Shown one piece after another: positions 1 through 5,267 of a DNA stretch of 5,379 nucleotides. The notes beneath the pieces are model-generated. The model was not told the DNA's origin, made no database searches, and saw only the letters and a list, made by a program, of their open reading frames with translations. Within the stretch, counting starts at the first letter, position 1. Every line of letters begins with the position of its first letter. The DNA lies in NCBI RefSeq assembly GCF_029054785.1, contig NZ_JAIDEN010000102.1:1-5379 (forward strand). The letters are read 5' to 3'. The translations under genes and the position numbers were made by a program. This DNA comes from Duncaniella sp. (lineage in GTDB: Bacteria > Bacteroidota > Bacteroidia > Bacteroidales > Muribaculaceae).

Positions 1-526
1 TTTGACACCCGATCCTGCAAAATATAGAGCAATAGTGGAGATCTGTATTGATCTCTATTGGGACCAGACTTTCCGCAAGCAGCAGCAGGCTGCATTCAGT
101 CGGCAAGTCGACTGGGCTATCGAACGAAATATCCCGGTCATCATTCATTGTCGTGAAGGCTTGGATGACGTTTTGACCGTGCTTTCGGATAAAGGCGGCA
201 AAACGCGGGGTGTGTTCCATAGTTTCGGAGGCTCTGTGGAGGATGTCAGGCGCATCAGGCAGATCGGAGATTTTTATTTTGGCATCAACGGGATAGTTAC
301 ATTTAAAAACTCCAGGCTTAGAGACACGCTGTCAGAAATAGGGATCAAACGGATTTTGCTTGAAACAGATTCGCCATATCTGGCACCTGTTCCATACAGA
401 GGGAAACGCAACGAAAGTGCCTACATCCCCAATATTGCCACGAAAATAGCCGAAAGCCTCGGTCTGACATTTGAAGAAGTCGCACAGCAGACAACAGTCA
501 ATGCAGTCAATTTATTTGCTATCTGA
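1..526 (+). CDS. TatD family metal-dependent hydrolase (5' end outside window)
   Basis: This is the C-terminal 174 residues of a TatD-type TIM-barrel hydrolase; family members are about 255-265 residues, so roughly 80 N-terminal residues, including the HxH metal-binding motif, lie before the window. TatD proteins are metal-dependent, mostly cytoplasmic nucleases acting in DNA repair or degradation. Numbering from the first complete codon at position 2, the visible metal and active-site residues are Glu13 (in VEICID), His49 (IIHCRE), His73 (VFHSFGGS) and Asp123 (LLETDSPYLAP). The family signature PYRGKRNE follows at 131-138. The first codon is not a start; the frame simply enters from the left. 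It ends in tandem stops TGA-TAA. One oddity is that the usual GEIG around the metal-binding Glu reads VEIC here. Family assignment is certain, but the exact paralogue (TatD, YcfH or YjjV type) is not, so no symbol is given. Confidence 0.95.
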   Translation, partial: LTPDPAKYRAIVEICIDLYWDQTFRKQQQAAFSRQVDWAIERNIPVIIHCREGLDDVLTVLSDKGGKTRGVFHSFGGSVEDVRRIRQIGDFYFGINGIVTFKNSRLRDTLSEIGIKRILLETDSPYLAPVPYRGKRNESAYIPNIATKIAESLGLTFEEVAQQTTVNAVNLFAI

Positions 527-540
527 TAAAGATAGGATTC

Positions 541-556
541 TCTTTGGCTCCAAAGA
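541..556. repeat. Perfect short palindrome downstream of the tatD-like gene
   Basis: TCTTTGG and CCAAAGA form a perfect inverted repeat around a 2-base centre, 15 bp after the TatD-family stop. As RNA it would be a 6-bp stem with a 4-base loop. The nearest T-run (571-576) is about 15 bases away, so it is a poor intrinsic terminator. As DNA it could be a regulator binding site about 30 bp upstream of the -33 region of the next promoter. The sequence alone does not decide between these. Confidence 0.35.
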
Positions 557-587
557 ACGTAATTGTAACACTTTTTAGGGGAATATA

Positions 588-619
588 TTTCACTCTTATT
601 GCAGAAACGCCTACTTTTG
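588..619 (+). promoter_or_regulatory. Bacteroidota-type promoter of the NlpC/P60 gene cluster
   Basis: TACTTTTG at 612-619 matches the primary sigma factor -7 consensus TAnnTTTG of Bacteroidota exactly. TTTC at 588-591 lies 20 bp upstream, within the usual spacing for the -33 TTTG element, with one mismatch. The predicted transcript starts around 623-627, leaving a leader of only about 11-15 bases before the ATG at 638. No Shine-Dalgarno sequence is present; the bases before the start are A/T-rich. This is probably the promoter for the four-gene cluster. Confidence 0.6.
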
Positions 620-637
620 TGATAATTAAAATCCGCT

Positions 638-1600
638 ATGTACTTATTAAGAACCATTATTGTCGCATTCTCAATTGCGTTATTGTCAGTGTGTGCCGGA
701 AAAGCTCAGAATCAGAACTGGGCGCAGGTCAGAATCCCGGTAGCATGTATCCGGGATGGCAAAAGTCATGCTTCGGAAATGACGTCGCAAGTCATCATGG
801 GCACTCCGCTTGTTATTCTTGAAGATGATGATGAATGGATTCGAATCCAGGCGCCTGACGGCTATGAGGGATATATAAATATTTCAGGCCTTTCCCGCAA
901 AACGCAGAAAGAGATGGATGAATGGCGTTCATCGTCCAGATTAGTTGTGACATCGCGTCCTGAAATAAAAGTCTATTCTTCCGCCTCGGATCAATCTCCC
1001 AGAAATGTTGTAACCGAACTGGTGATGAGTTCAATTGTCGAGGGCAGAAACATTGACAGTGTCGTAAGTGAGGTCATGCTGCCGGATGGCAGATGCGGAT
1101 ATGTCAATTCAAAGGATGTGCTTTCGATTGAAAAATGGGCAAGCCGGACTTTAGACATGGACAGCTTGCTTGAAACTGCCTATTGGCTCAAAGGTGCACC
1201 TTATCTTTGGGGGGCATGCTCTACAAAGTCTGTCGACTGCTCCGGTCTTGTGCGTGTGACATATTTTGACCGTGGGATTCTCACCCTTCGGGATGCCAGA
1301 CAACAAATAGAAATTGGACGACGCATCTCTCCTTCAGATCTCGACAGCCTTCAGAAAGGCGATCTGCTGTTTTTCTCGAATACTCCGGACGGACGTATCT
1401 CTCATGTCGCCATTTATGACAATGACGGGGTATATATCCATTCGTCCGGCTTAGTCAAAACCAACCGTATGACTCCCGATGATCCCGATTTCAGCCATCG
1501 CTACTATCGCGGAGCATCACGAATAAAGGGCATGGAAGATACTGAAGGGATTGTGCGTATAAGCAGCCATCCCTGGTACTTCAATGTCTTGTCCAAATAA
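638..1600 (+). CDS. Secreted SH3b - NlpC/P60 (C40) cysteine peptidase
   Basis: A 320-residue exported endopeptidase of the NlpC/P60 family, probably cutting peptidoglycan stem peptides at the gamma-D-Glu/diamino-acid bond as YkfC-type enzymes do. Residues 1-23 are a signal peptide: Arg5, a hydrophobic core at 7-20, and likely cleavage after GKA23. Cys19 is preceded by Val, which fits a lipobox poorly, so a periplasmic rather than lipid-anchored protein is favoured. Two SH3b-like segments follow (about 28-85 and 100-162; DGYEGYI and DGRCGYV are their typical ends). The NlpC/P60 domain covers about 172-300. Its catalytic triad is intact: Cys201 in VDCSGLV, His256 in ISHVAIY and His268 in YIHSSG. 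The PYLWGACSTKSVDCSG block resembles the YkfC subgroup. The ATG at 638 is chosen because it gives a complete signal peptide directly behind the promoter. The next gene, a CstA transporter, starts 27 bp downstream. Confidence 0.93.
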   Translation: MYLLRTIIVAFSIALLSVCAGKAQNQNWAQVRIPVACIRDGKSHASEMTSQVIMGTPLVILEDDDEWIRIQAPDGYEGYINISGLSRKTQKEMDEWRSSSRLVVTSRPEIKVYSSASDQSPRNVVTELVMSSIVEGRNIDSVVSEVMLPDGRCGYVNSKDVLSIEKWASRTLDMDSLLETAYWLKGAPYLWGACSTKSVDCSGLVRVTYFDRGILTLRDARQQIEIGRRISPSDLDSLQKGDLLFFSNTPDGRISHVAIYDNDGVYIHSSGLVKTNRMTPDDPDFSHRYYRGASRIKGMEDTEGIVRISSHPWYFNVLSK

Positions 1601-1627
1601 ACACTGCGCGATATATCTTAAAATATC

Positions 1628-3055
1628 ATGATAACATTTGCAATTTGTCTGATACTCCTCATTACAGCTTATTTTACATATGGCCGCTATCTTGAAAAGC
1701 TGGCAGACATAAATCCGGAACGGCCTACTCCCGTTGACCGTTGCGAGGACGGGGTGGATTTCATTAAATTGCCCCGATGGCGTGTGTTTCTGATCCAGCT
1801 TTTGAACATCGCCGGTACCGGACCTATTTTCGGTGCCATCCTTGGCGCCTGTTTTGGACCGGTAGCATTCTTATGGATCACACTCGGAGGTATCTTTTTC
1901 GGCGCGATGCATGATTTTATGTCAGGAGTGATGATTATGCGCCATGACGGACGAAGTCTGCCTGAGATCATAGGGATCTATATGGGTGTCACCACTCGCT
2001 CTGTTGTCAGAGTCTTCTCAATTGCGCTGATGGTCCTTGTCGGTGCCGTCTTCATTCTGAGTCCGGCTGAACTTTTGGCTTCGATTGTTCCTGAGATTAC
2101 TAAAAATTTGTGGGTATGGATTATATTGGCCTACTACATCTTGGCAACCATGCTCCCGGTTGATAAGGTTATCGGCAAAGTATATCCTGTTTTCGGGATA
2201 GCTCTTATCGCAATGGCGGTCGGGCTTCTGATTGTACTTTTGTCCGGCACATATACAATCCCGGAGCTGACAACACTCCATAATTTCCAGCTTGACCCTG
2301 AAAAATTGCCGATTGTACCAACACTATTCATTACAATAGCCTGTGGTGCGATCTCCGGATTTCATGCGACCCAGTCTCCCCTCATGGCAAGATGTATCAC
2401 CAATGAAAAGAAATGCCGATCGGTATTCTATGGATCCATGATTTCCGAAAGTATCATAGCTCTTATCTGGGCCGCTATCGCAATGGCGTTTTTCAATGGT
2501 CCGACCGGGCTTGGCGAGCAGCTTGCCAGGCATGGAGGAAATGCCGCATGGGCAGTAGACGTGATCTCTCATACGACATTAGGCAAAATAGGCGCTGTGC
2601 TGGCTCTTCTTGGAGTAGTGGCTGCACCGATCACCTCCGGCGACACTGCATTTCGTGGCGCACGTCTGATTGTGGCCGATATATTTAAAATTGATCAGCG
2701 CCCGATCTTAAAGAGATTTGCCGTATGTATACCATTGTTTGTGGTAGGCTATGGAATAACACTTATAAACTTTGATATTGTCTGGAGATATTTTGCGTGG
2801 GCCAACCAGACATTGGCAGCCGTTGTCCTTTGGTCAATATATATCTGGCTTGCCCGACAGAAGCGCAACTACTGGGTTGCTCTGATTCCGGCAGTAGCCA
2901 TGACATTTGTTGTTACCTGCTTTATCTTTGTCTCACCACAGTTTTTTGGAATTGCGAACAAAACCATAGCATTCTCCTTGGCGGCCTTGACAACAGTCGG
3001 ATTTGGCCTCCTTGCCAATCGCCGCGTCAATTCGGCTATTACTATTCTTGAATAA
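1628..3055 (+). CDS. CstA-family carbon starvation protein / peptide or pyruvate transporter
   Basis: A 475-residue inner-membrane protein of the CstA family. Enterobacterial CstA and its paralogue BtsT import pyruvate, and CstA has also been linked to peptide uptake during starvation; the substrate here is unknown. About 12-13 hydrophobic segments can be seen (for example 2-18, 53-76, 78-97, 184-206, 270-290, 317-335, 365-384, 416-436 and 445-462). Conserved family blocks are NIAGTGPIFGAILGA (60-74), MRHDGRSLPEI (104-114), CGAISGFHATQSPLMARC (239-256) and APITSGDTAFRGARL (333-347). It is much shorter than the roughly 700-residue E. coli protein, but this compact form is normal in Bacteroidales, so it is not called truncated. 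No Shine-Dalgarno is visible; the 27-bp gap to the peptidase gene suggests shared transcription. The DUF4286 gene begins 18 bp after its stop. The symbol cstA is withheld because the substrate is unproven and the form is short. Confidence 0.93.
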   Translation: MITFAICLILLITAYFTYGRYLEKLADINPERPTPVDRCEDGVDFIKLPRWRVFLIQLLNIAGTGPIFGAILGACFGPVAFLWITLGGIFFGAMHDFMSGVMIMRHDGRSLPEIIGIYMGVTTRSVVRVFSIALMVLVGAVFILSPAELLASIVPEITKNLWVWIILAYYILATMLPVDKVIGKVYPVFGIALIAMAVGLLIVLLSGTYTIPELTTLHNFQLDPEKLPIVPTLFITIACGAISGFHATQSPLMARCITNEKKCRSVFYGSMISESIIALIWAAIAMAFFNGPTGLGEQLARHGGNAAWAVDVISHTTLGKIGAVLALLGVVAAPITSGDTAFRGARLIVADIFKIDQRPILKRFAVCIPLFVVGYGITLINFDIVWRYFAWANQTLAAVVLWSIYIWLARQKRNYWVALIPAVAMTFVVTCFIFVSPQFFGIANKTIAFSLAALTTVGFGLLANRRVNSAITILE

Positions 3056-3073
3056 TCAGCAAATATCTGAACA

Positions 3074-3382
3074 ATGATTATAATCAACACCACATTTCAC
3101 GTAGAGAAAAGCATCGAGAGCAGTTTTTGTCAATGGGTGAGAGAGGAATATGTCCCGTCGGCTCTTTCGTCAGGATTATTGTCATCTCCGGTCTTCTCCA
3201 GAATCATGATCGAAGTTCAGGAAGACTGTTCGAGTTTTGCCGTTAGCTTCAAGACCCGATCAATTGAGGACGCAGTCCTTTGGCATGATGGAGCAGGTGC
3301 CGATCTCCGGCAGACTCTCCACTCCAGATTTGGAGAAAAAGCATTGTTCTTTTCAACCTATATGGATGAGATGCCGCTTTGA
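3074..3382 (+). CDS. DUF4286 family protein
   Basis: A 102-residue protein recognised as DUF4286 from its opening, MIIINTTFHVEKSIESSFCQ, the segment EEYVPSALSSGLLSSPVFSRI (roughly residues 25-45), and the end pattern RFGEKALFFSTYMDEM. Function is unknown. It is small, soluble, without a signal peptide or membrane segment, and its length and beta-alpha-beta look suggest a ferredoxin-like or dimeric alpha/beta-barrel fold (inference from pattern only). It lies 18 bp after the CstA gene and immediately before ruvC: its TGA stop at 3380-3382 is 8 bp from the ruvC ATG, so the two are almost certainly translated from one mRNA. From general knowledge, DUF4286 genes often sit next to ruvC in Bacteroidota, which would suggest a conserved operon rather than an arrangement peculiar to this genome. 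No direct link to recombination is visible in the sequence. Confidence 0.88.
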   Translation: MIIINTTFHVEKSIESSFCQWVREEYVPSALSSGLLSSPVFSRIMIEVQEDCSSFAVSFKTRSIEDAVLWHDGAGADLRQTLHSRFGEKALFFSTYMDEMPL

Positions 3383-3390
3383 CAGCAAGT

Positions 3391-3948
3391 ATGCAACACG
3401 ACAAAATCATTATCGGTATTGACCCCGGCACGAATGTGATGGGTTATGGAATTCTCGGCATCAAAGGAAAGAAACCTGAGATGATCGCTATGGGAGTGGT
3501 GAAACTAAACAAATATGACAGCCACTATCTCAGGCTGCTTCATATCCATCAGCGAGTTCTTGGACTTGTCGAACAATTTCTTCCTGATGAAATGGCCATT
3601 GAAGCTCCGTTTTTCGGGAAAAATGTCCAGTCAATGCTGAAATTGGGACGCGCTCAAGGTGTTGCGATTGCAGCGGCTCTGTCGCGCGATATACCGATCA
3701 CTGAATATGAGCCTCGAAAGATCAAGATGGCGATAACCGGCAACGGTGCAGCCAGCAAGGAGCAAGTGCGTGAAATGTTGCGGCGTATGCTCAAAATTTC
3801 CGATGAACAGCTCGATATAGAACTTGACGCGACAGACGCATTGGGCGCTGCACTATGCCATTTCTATGAGTCAAGCCGCCCGGTAGCTGCCAATTCCCCG
3901 AAATCCTGGAAAGACTTTATTGCCAAAAATCCGGACAGAGTCAAGTGA
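3391..3948 (+). CDS. ruvC: Crossover junction endodeoxyribonuclease RuvC
   Basis: A 185-residue Holliday junction resolvase that works with RuvAB, cutting four-way junctions symmetrically in recombinational repair. It has the RNase H-like fold with all four acidic metal-binding positions: Asp11 (IIGIDPGTNVMGYG), Glu71 (MAIEAPFFGKN), and Asp146 and Asp149 (LDATDALGAALCH). The central block KLGRAQGVAIAAAL and EYEPRKIKMAITGNGAASKEQV (105-126) are typical of RuvC. Length matches the family (about 170-190). The ATG at 3391 is preferred: an in-frame TTG at 3379 would add four residues and overlap the DUF4286 stop, and family members begin just before the first strand. No Shine-Dalgarno is visible, so coupling to upstream translation is likely. 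The gene ends with tandem stops TGA-TAA. It is the last gene of the plus-strand cluster and converges on the glycosyltransferase. Confidence 0.96.
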   Translation: MQHDKIIIGIDPGTNVMGYGILGIKGKKPEMIAMGVVKLNKYDSHYLRLLHIHQRVLGLVEQFLPDEMAIEAPFFGKNVQSMLKLGRAQGVAIAAALSRDIPITEYEPRKIKMAITGNGAASKEQVREMLRRMLKISDEQLDIELDATDALGAALCHFYESSRPVAANSPKSWKDFIAKNPDRVK

Positions 3949-3964
3949 TAATACAGTCGCTAAT

Positions 3965-3996
3965 CACTCCACCAGTCGGAATCAGCCGGTGGAATG
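3965..3996. terminator. Hairpin between convergent ruvC and glycosyltransferase genes
   Basis: TCCACC (3968-3973) and GGTGGA (3988-3993) form a 6-bp stem around 14 bases. The stem extends outward past one mismatch (CA with TG at 3965-3966 and 3995-3996) and inward past another (G-C and a G-T wobble). It fills the 48-bp gap between two convergent genes, the usual place for a bidirectional terminator. There is no T-run on either strand, so intrinsic termination is not proven. Confidence 0.35.
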
Positions 3997-4731
3997 TCAT
4001 CTGCGTTTCAGATTCCTGAAAAAGAATTTGAAATGACGTACTACTGTCGGTAACATACCGTAATAATGACTCATGATTCTAAAGCGTTCGATCAGGGATG
4101 CTTTATGATGAGCTGTTGTCATTCCTTCGGAAAGATAGTCGATCAGCAGACCGTCGACATAATGATTGCGGTGTGACCGTTGCAGACAACGTATACACCA
4201 TTCATAATCGGCGGAGTAACGATATCGGGTGTCGTAATTGTCCACCAGTTTTCTTAAAACGATAAAGGCCTGATGGCAGACAACCATCCCGTTTTTGAAA
4301 CTGTCAAGAGTCAACACCGATGGCGCTGTAAGATGTCTGTCGCCGATTCTGTTTCGTGCAGAATCAACAATCTGGGTCTGTCCGTAGACAATGCCCGGAT
4401 AATCATTATCCATAATGGCGTCAGCAATCTGCTGGAGCGTATCCTTTGAATGGAATGAATCACCGGCATTAAGAAATATGACATAGTCTCCATTTGCCAC
4501 ACCCAACCCTTTGTTCATAGCATCATACAGACCTCTGTCTGGTTCTGAAATCAGATTCAGTGATTGAATTCCTGACTCATTCGCAAGTCTTACCGTTTCA
4601 TCTTTAGATGCACCGTCTACTATTATATATTCATATAAGCGGCATGTCTGTTCCTTGACACTTTTAAGTGTCGGAGGCAATGTGGCAGCTGCATTATATG
4701 TGACTGTTATTATTGAAAAAAGTGGATTCAT
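3997..4731 (-). CDS. Family 2 glycosyltransferase (GT-A fold)
   Basis: A 244-residue GT2 enzyme that transfers a sugar from a nucleotide-sugar donor, probably onto a capsule, exopolysaccharide or lipopolysaccharide glycan; donor and acceptor cannot be read from the sequence. The N-terminal Rossmann-like part has FSIITVTYNAAATL (5-18), the nucleotide-binding IIVDGASKDET (36-46), and EPDRGLYDAMNKGL (63-76). The metal-binding DxD position appears as NAGD (88-91), a common variant in the WcaA/WcaE-like subgroup. HQAF (153-156) and SADYEWCIRC (173-182) contain the likely acceptor-side and catalytic-base region. The C-terminus is basic (FKFFFRNLKRR), which may favour membrane-surface association; there is no transmembrane helix. 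It begins with ATG and has no Shine-Dalgarno. It stands alone rather than in a polysaccharide cluster within this window, running opposite to ruvC and in the same direction as the winged-helix gene 177 bp upstream. Confidence 0.92.
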   Translation of the reverse strand: MNPLFSIITVTYNAAATLPPTLKSVKEQTCRLYEYIIVDGASKDETVRLANESGIQSLNLISEPDRGLYDAMNKGLGVANGDYVIFLNAGDSFHSKDTLQQIADAIMDNDYPGIVYGQTQIVDSARNRIGDRHLTAPSVLTLDSFKNGMVVCHQAFIVLRKLVDNYDTRYRYSADYEWCIRCLQRSHRNHYVDGLLIDYLSEGMTTAHHKASLIERFRIMSHYYGMLPTVVRHFKFFFRNLKRR

Positions 4732-4747
4732 CAGATAGCGGTAAAGT

Positions 4748-4775
4748 GAAAAGTAAAACCTTAGACATATTCAAC
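4748..4775 (-). promoter_or_regulatory. Weak candidate promoter for the glycosyltransferase gene
   Basis: On the minus strand TACTTTTC (4755 down to 4748) matches the -7 consensus TAnnTTTG at all but the last base. GTTG (4775 down to 4772) could serve as the -33 element, but the spacing of 16 bp is shorter than the usual 19-21. It would give a leader of roughly 10-15 bases before the ATG at 4731, similar to the peptidase gene. The evidence is weak. Confidence 0.28.
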
Positions 4776-4806
4776 CGACTGGAATGATAATCGGCGACAT
4801 CAAATT

Positions 4807-4840
4807 ACGGGTATGTCAATCCCAAAGATGGCATACCCGT
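4807..4840. terminator. Strong 12-bp hairpin downstream of the winged-helix gene
   Basis: ACGGGTATG (4807-4815) and CATACCCGT (4832-4840) pair perfectly, and the stem continues inward (one G-T wobble, then two pairs) to 12 bp with a 10-base loop at 4819-4828. It lies about 70 bp past the stop of the winged-helix gene and 76 bp before the glycosyltransferase start, so it is most likely a transcript end or 3'-UTR structure. Read on the minus strand it is followed only by AATTTG, not a real T-run. It could also be a stable element of a small RNA. Confidence 0.5.
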
Positions 4841-4852
4841 TATAGTGGATTC

Positions 4853-4877
4853 ATTAGTCCGGGAAACCGGATCTAAT
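4853..4877. repeat. Hairpin with a tetraloop downstream of the winged-helix gene
   Basis: ATTAG-TCCGG (4853-4862) pairs with CCGGA (4867-4871) and, after one bulged T at 4872, CTAAT (4873-4877), giving a 10-bp stem. The 4-base loop reads GAAA, a GNRA tetraloop, on the plus strand and TTTC on the minus strand. It is 32 bp past the winged-helix stop and 29 bp from the larger hairpin. CTAATAG is repeated directly at 4873-4879 and 4886-4892. The GNRA loop would only be a stabilising RNA feature in a plus-strand transcript; in the minus-strand mRNA it would be a plain 3'-UTR stem. Confidence 0.45.
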
Positions 4878-4908
4878 AGATATTACTAATAGGGGAGAGA
4901 CTGTCAGT

Positions 4909-5124
4909 TTATCCCTGTACAAGCGAAATGATCAGCTCTTTGCCGTCTTCACTTTCCTGAAAATTGACTTTGCCTTCACGCGCAAGCCATCCAAGAGCAG
5001 CAAAAAGCTCTTTTTCTGTTTTGATTTTGGCAATCTTCTTGAGCTGTTTGGTTCCAAGAGCATCCGCTTCGTTAAGAGCCGCCCACACGCTTCCTGCGTT
5101 TAAGCCGATAGTGTCAGTGTTCAT
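4909..5124 (-). CDS. DUF2582-type winged helix-turn-helix protein
   Basis: A 71-residue protein of the small winged-helix family DUF2582, recognised from IGLNAGSVWAALNE (6-19), TKQLKKIAKIKTEKELFAALGWLAREGKV (about 25-53) and the final beta-wing with its acidic turn (ESEDGKELIISL, 57-68). The family is common in Bacteroidota and folds like a DNA-binding domain, but no DNA target or physiological role is established to my knowledge; a nucleic-acid-binding or transcription-related role is inferred from fold alone. The recognition-helix region is rich in Lys, while the wing is acidic, which is unusual for a DNA-contacting wing. Length matches the family. The ATG is at 5122-5124 on the minus strand, with no Shine-Dalgarno but an A/T/C-rich leader. 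It stands as a single gene, flanked by hairpins downstream and a promoter with repeated half-sites upstream. Confidence 0.88.
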   Translation of the reverse strand: MNTDTIGLNAGSVWAALNEADALGTKQLKKIAKIKTEKELFAALGWLAREGKVNFQESEDGKELIISLVQG

Positions 5125-5127
5125 TTC

Positions 5128-5185
5128 GTAATAGTTTAAATAGTTAGAGATTGTTTGATATAGGGTTGTTTGTATAGATTGTTGG
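5128..5185 (-). promoter_or_regulatory. G-free 5' leader of the winged-helix gene
   Basis: The 58 bases before the winged-helix start, read on the minus strand, contain no G at all (no C on the plus strand), and are made of A/C/T runs. AACAATCT occurs twice in it (plus-strand 5148-5155 and 5176-5183). Such a leader cannot form G-C pairs internally and should stay single-stranded. This fits the A-rich, Shine-Dalgarno-independent initiation known in Bacteroidota. It would lie within the predicted leader of about 80 bases from the promoter at 5214-5221. Confidence 0.55.
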
Positions 5186-5213
5186 CTTTTGCCCTGAAAT
5201 CAAGTATCAGTCG

Positions 5214-5221
5214 CAAATTTA
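5214..5221 (-). promoter_or_regulatory. -7 promoter element of the winged-helix gene
   Basis: Read on the minus strand this is TAAATTTG, an exact match to the Bacteroidota -7 consensus TAnnTTTG. No clear -33 TTTG lies 19-21 bp upstream; that stretch is instead very A/T-rich (5222-5246) and may act like an UP element. Transcription would start near 5206-5210, giving a leader of about 80-85 bases before the ATG at 5124. Confidence 0.5.
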
Positions 5222-5262
5222 CAATTATTTTTTAAAAATTGTTTACTACTTGGTAACAATTT
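5221..5262. promoter_or_regulatory. Triple ACAATT/AATTGT half-sites, candidate operator
   Basis: ACAATT occurs at 5221-5226 and 5256-5261, and its inverse AATTGT at 5237-5242. The last two belong to a perfect 8-bp inverted repeat, AAATTGTT (5236-5243) and AACAATTT (5255-5262), separated by 11 bp. The first site overlaps the -7 element. The arrangement looks like binding sites for a dimeric regulator covering the promoter, but A/T richness raises the odds of chance repeats. Confidence 0.35.
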
Positions 5263-5267
5263 GCATG

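Noticed and set aside
2..4. TTG at the left edge as the start of the TatD-family gene
   Set aside because: The family has about 80 more residues upstream, including the HxH metal-binding motif, so the gene is cut by the window and this codon is internal.
544..822. Open frame overlapping the start of the NlpC/P60 gene on the plus strand
   Set aside because: It is out of frame with a clear signal peptide and peptidase domain, and its translation resembles no family and lacks a promoter-matched start.
1610..1627. A/T-rich inverted repeat GATAT/ATATC between the peptidase and CstA genes
   Set aside because: The arms are only 5 bp and made almost wholly of A and T, so chance is likely; it would also interrupt an evident operon.
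1687..2572. Several open frames on the minus strand opposite the CstA gene, and a plus-strand frame at 2413-2688
   Set aside because: They are antisense or shifted readings of an intact, well-conserved membrane protein, and their compositions look like reverse-complement artefacts.
4311..4502. Open frame of 63 codons inside the glycosyltransferase gene
   Set aside because: It is a shifted frame within conserved GT2 motifs and has no independent support.
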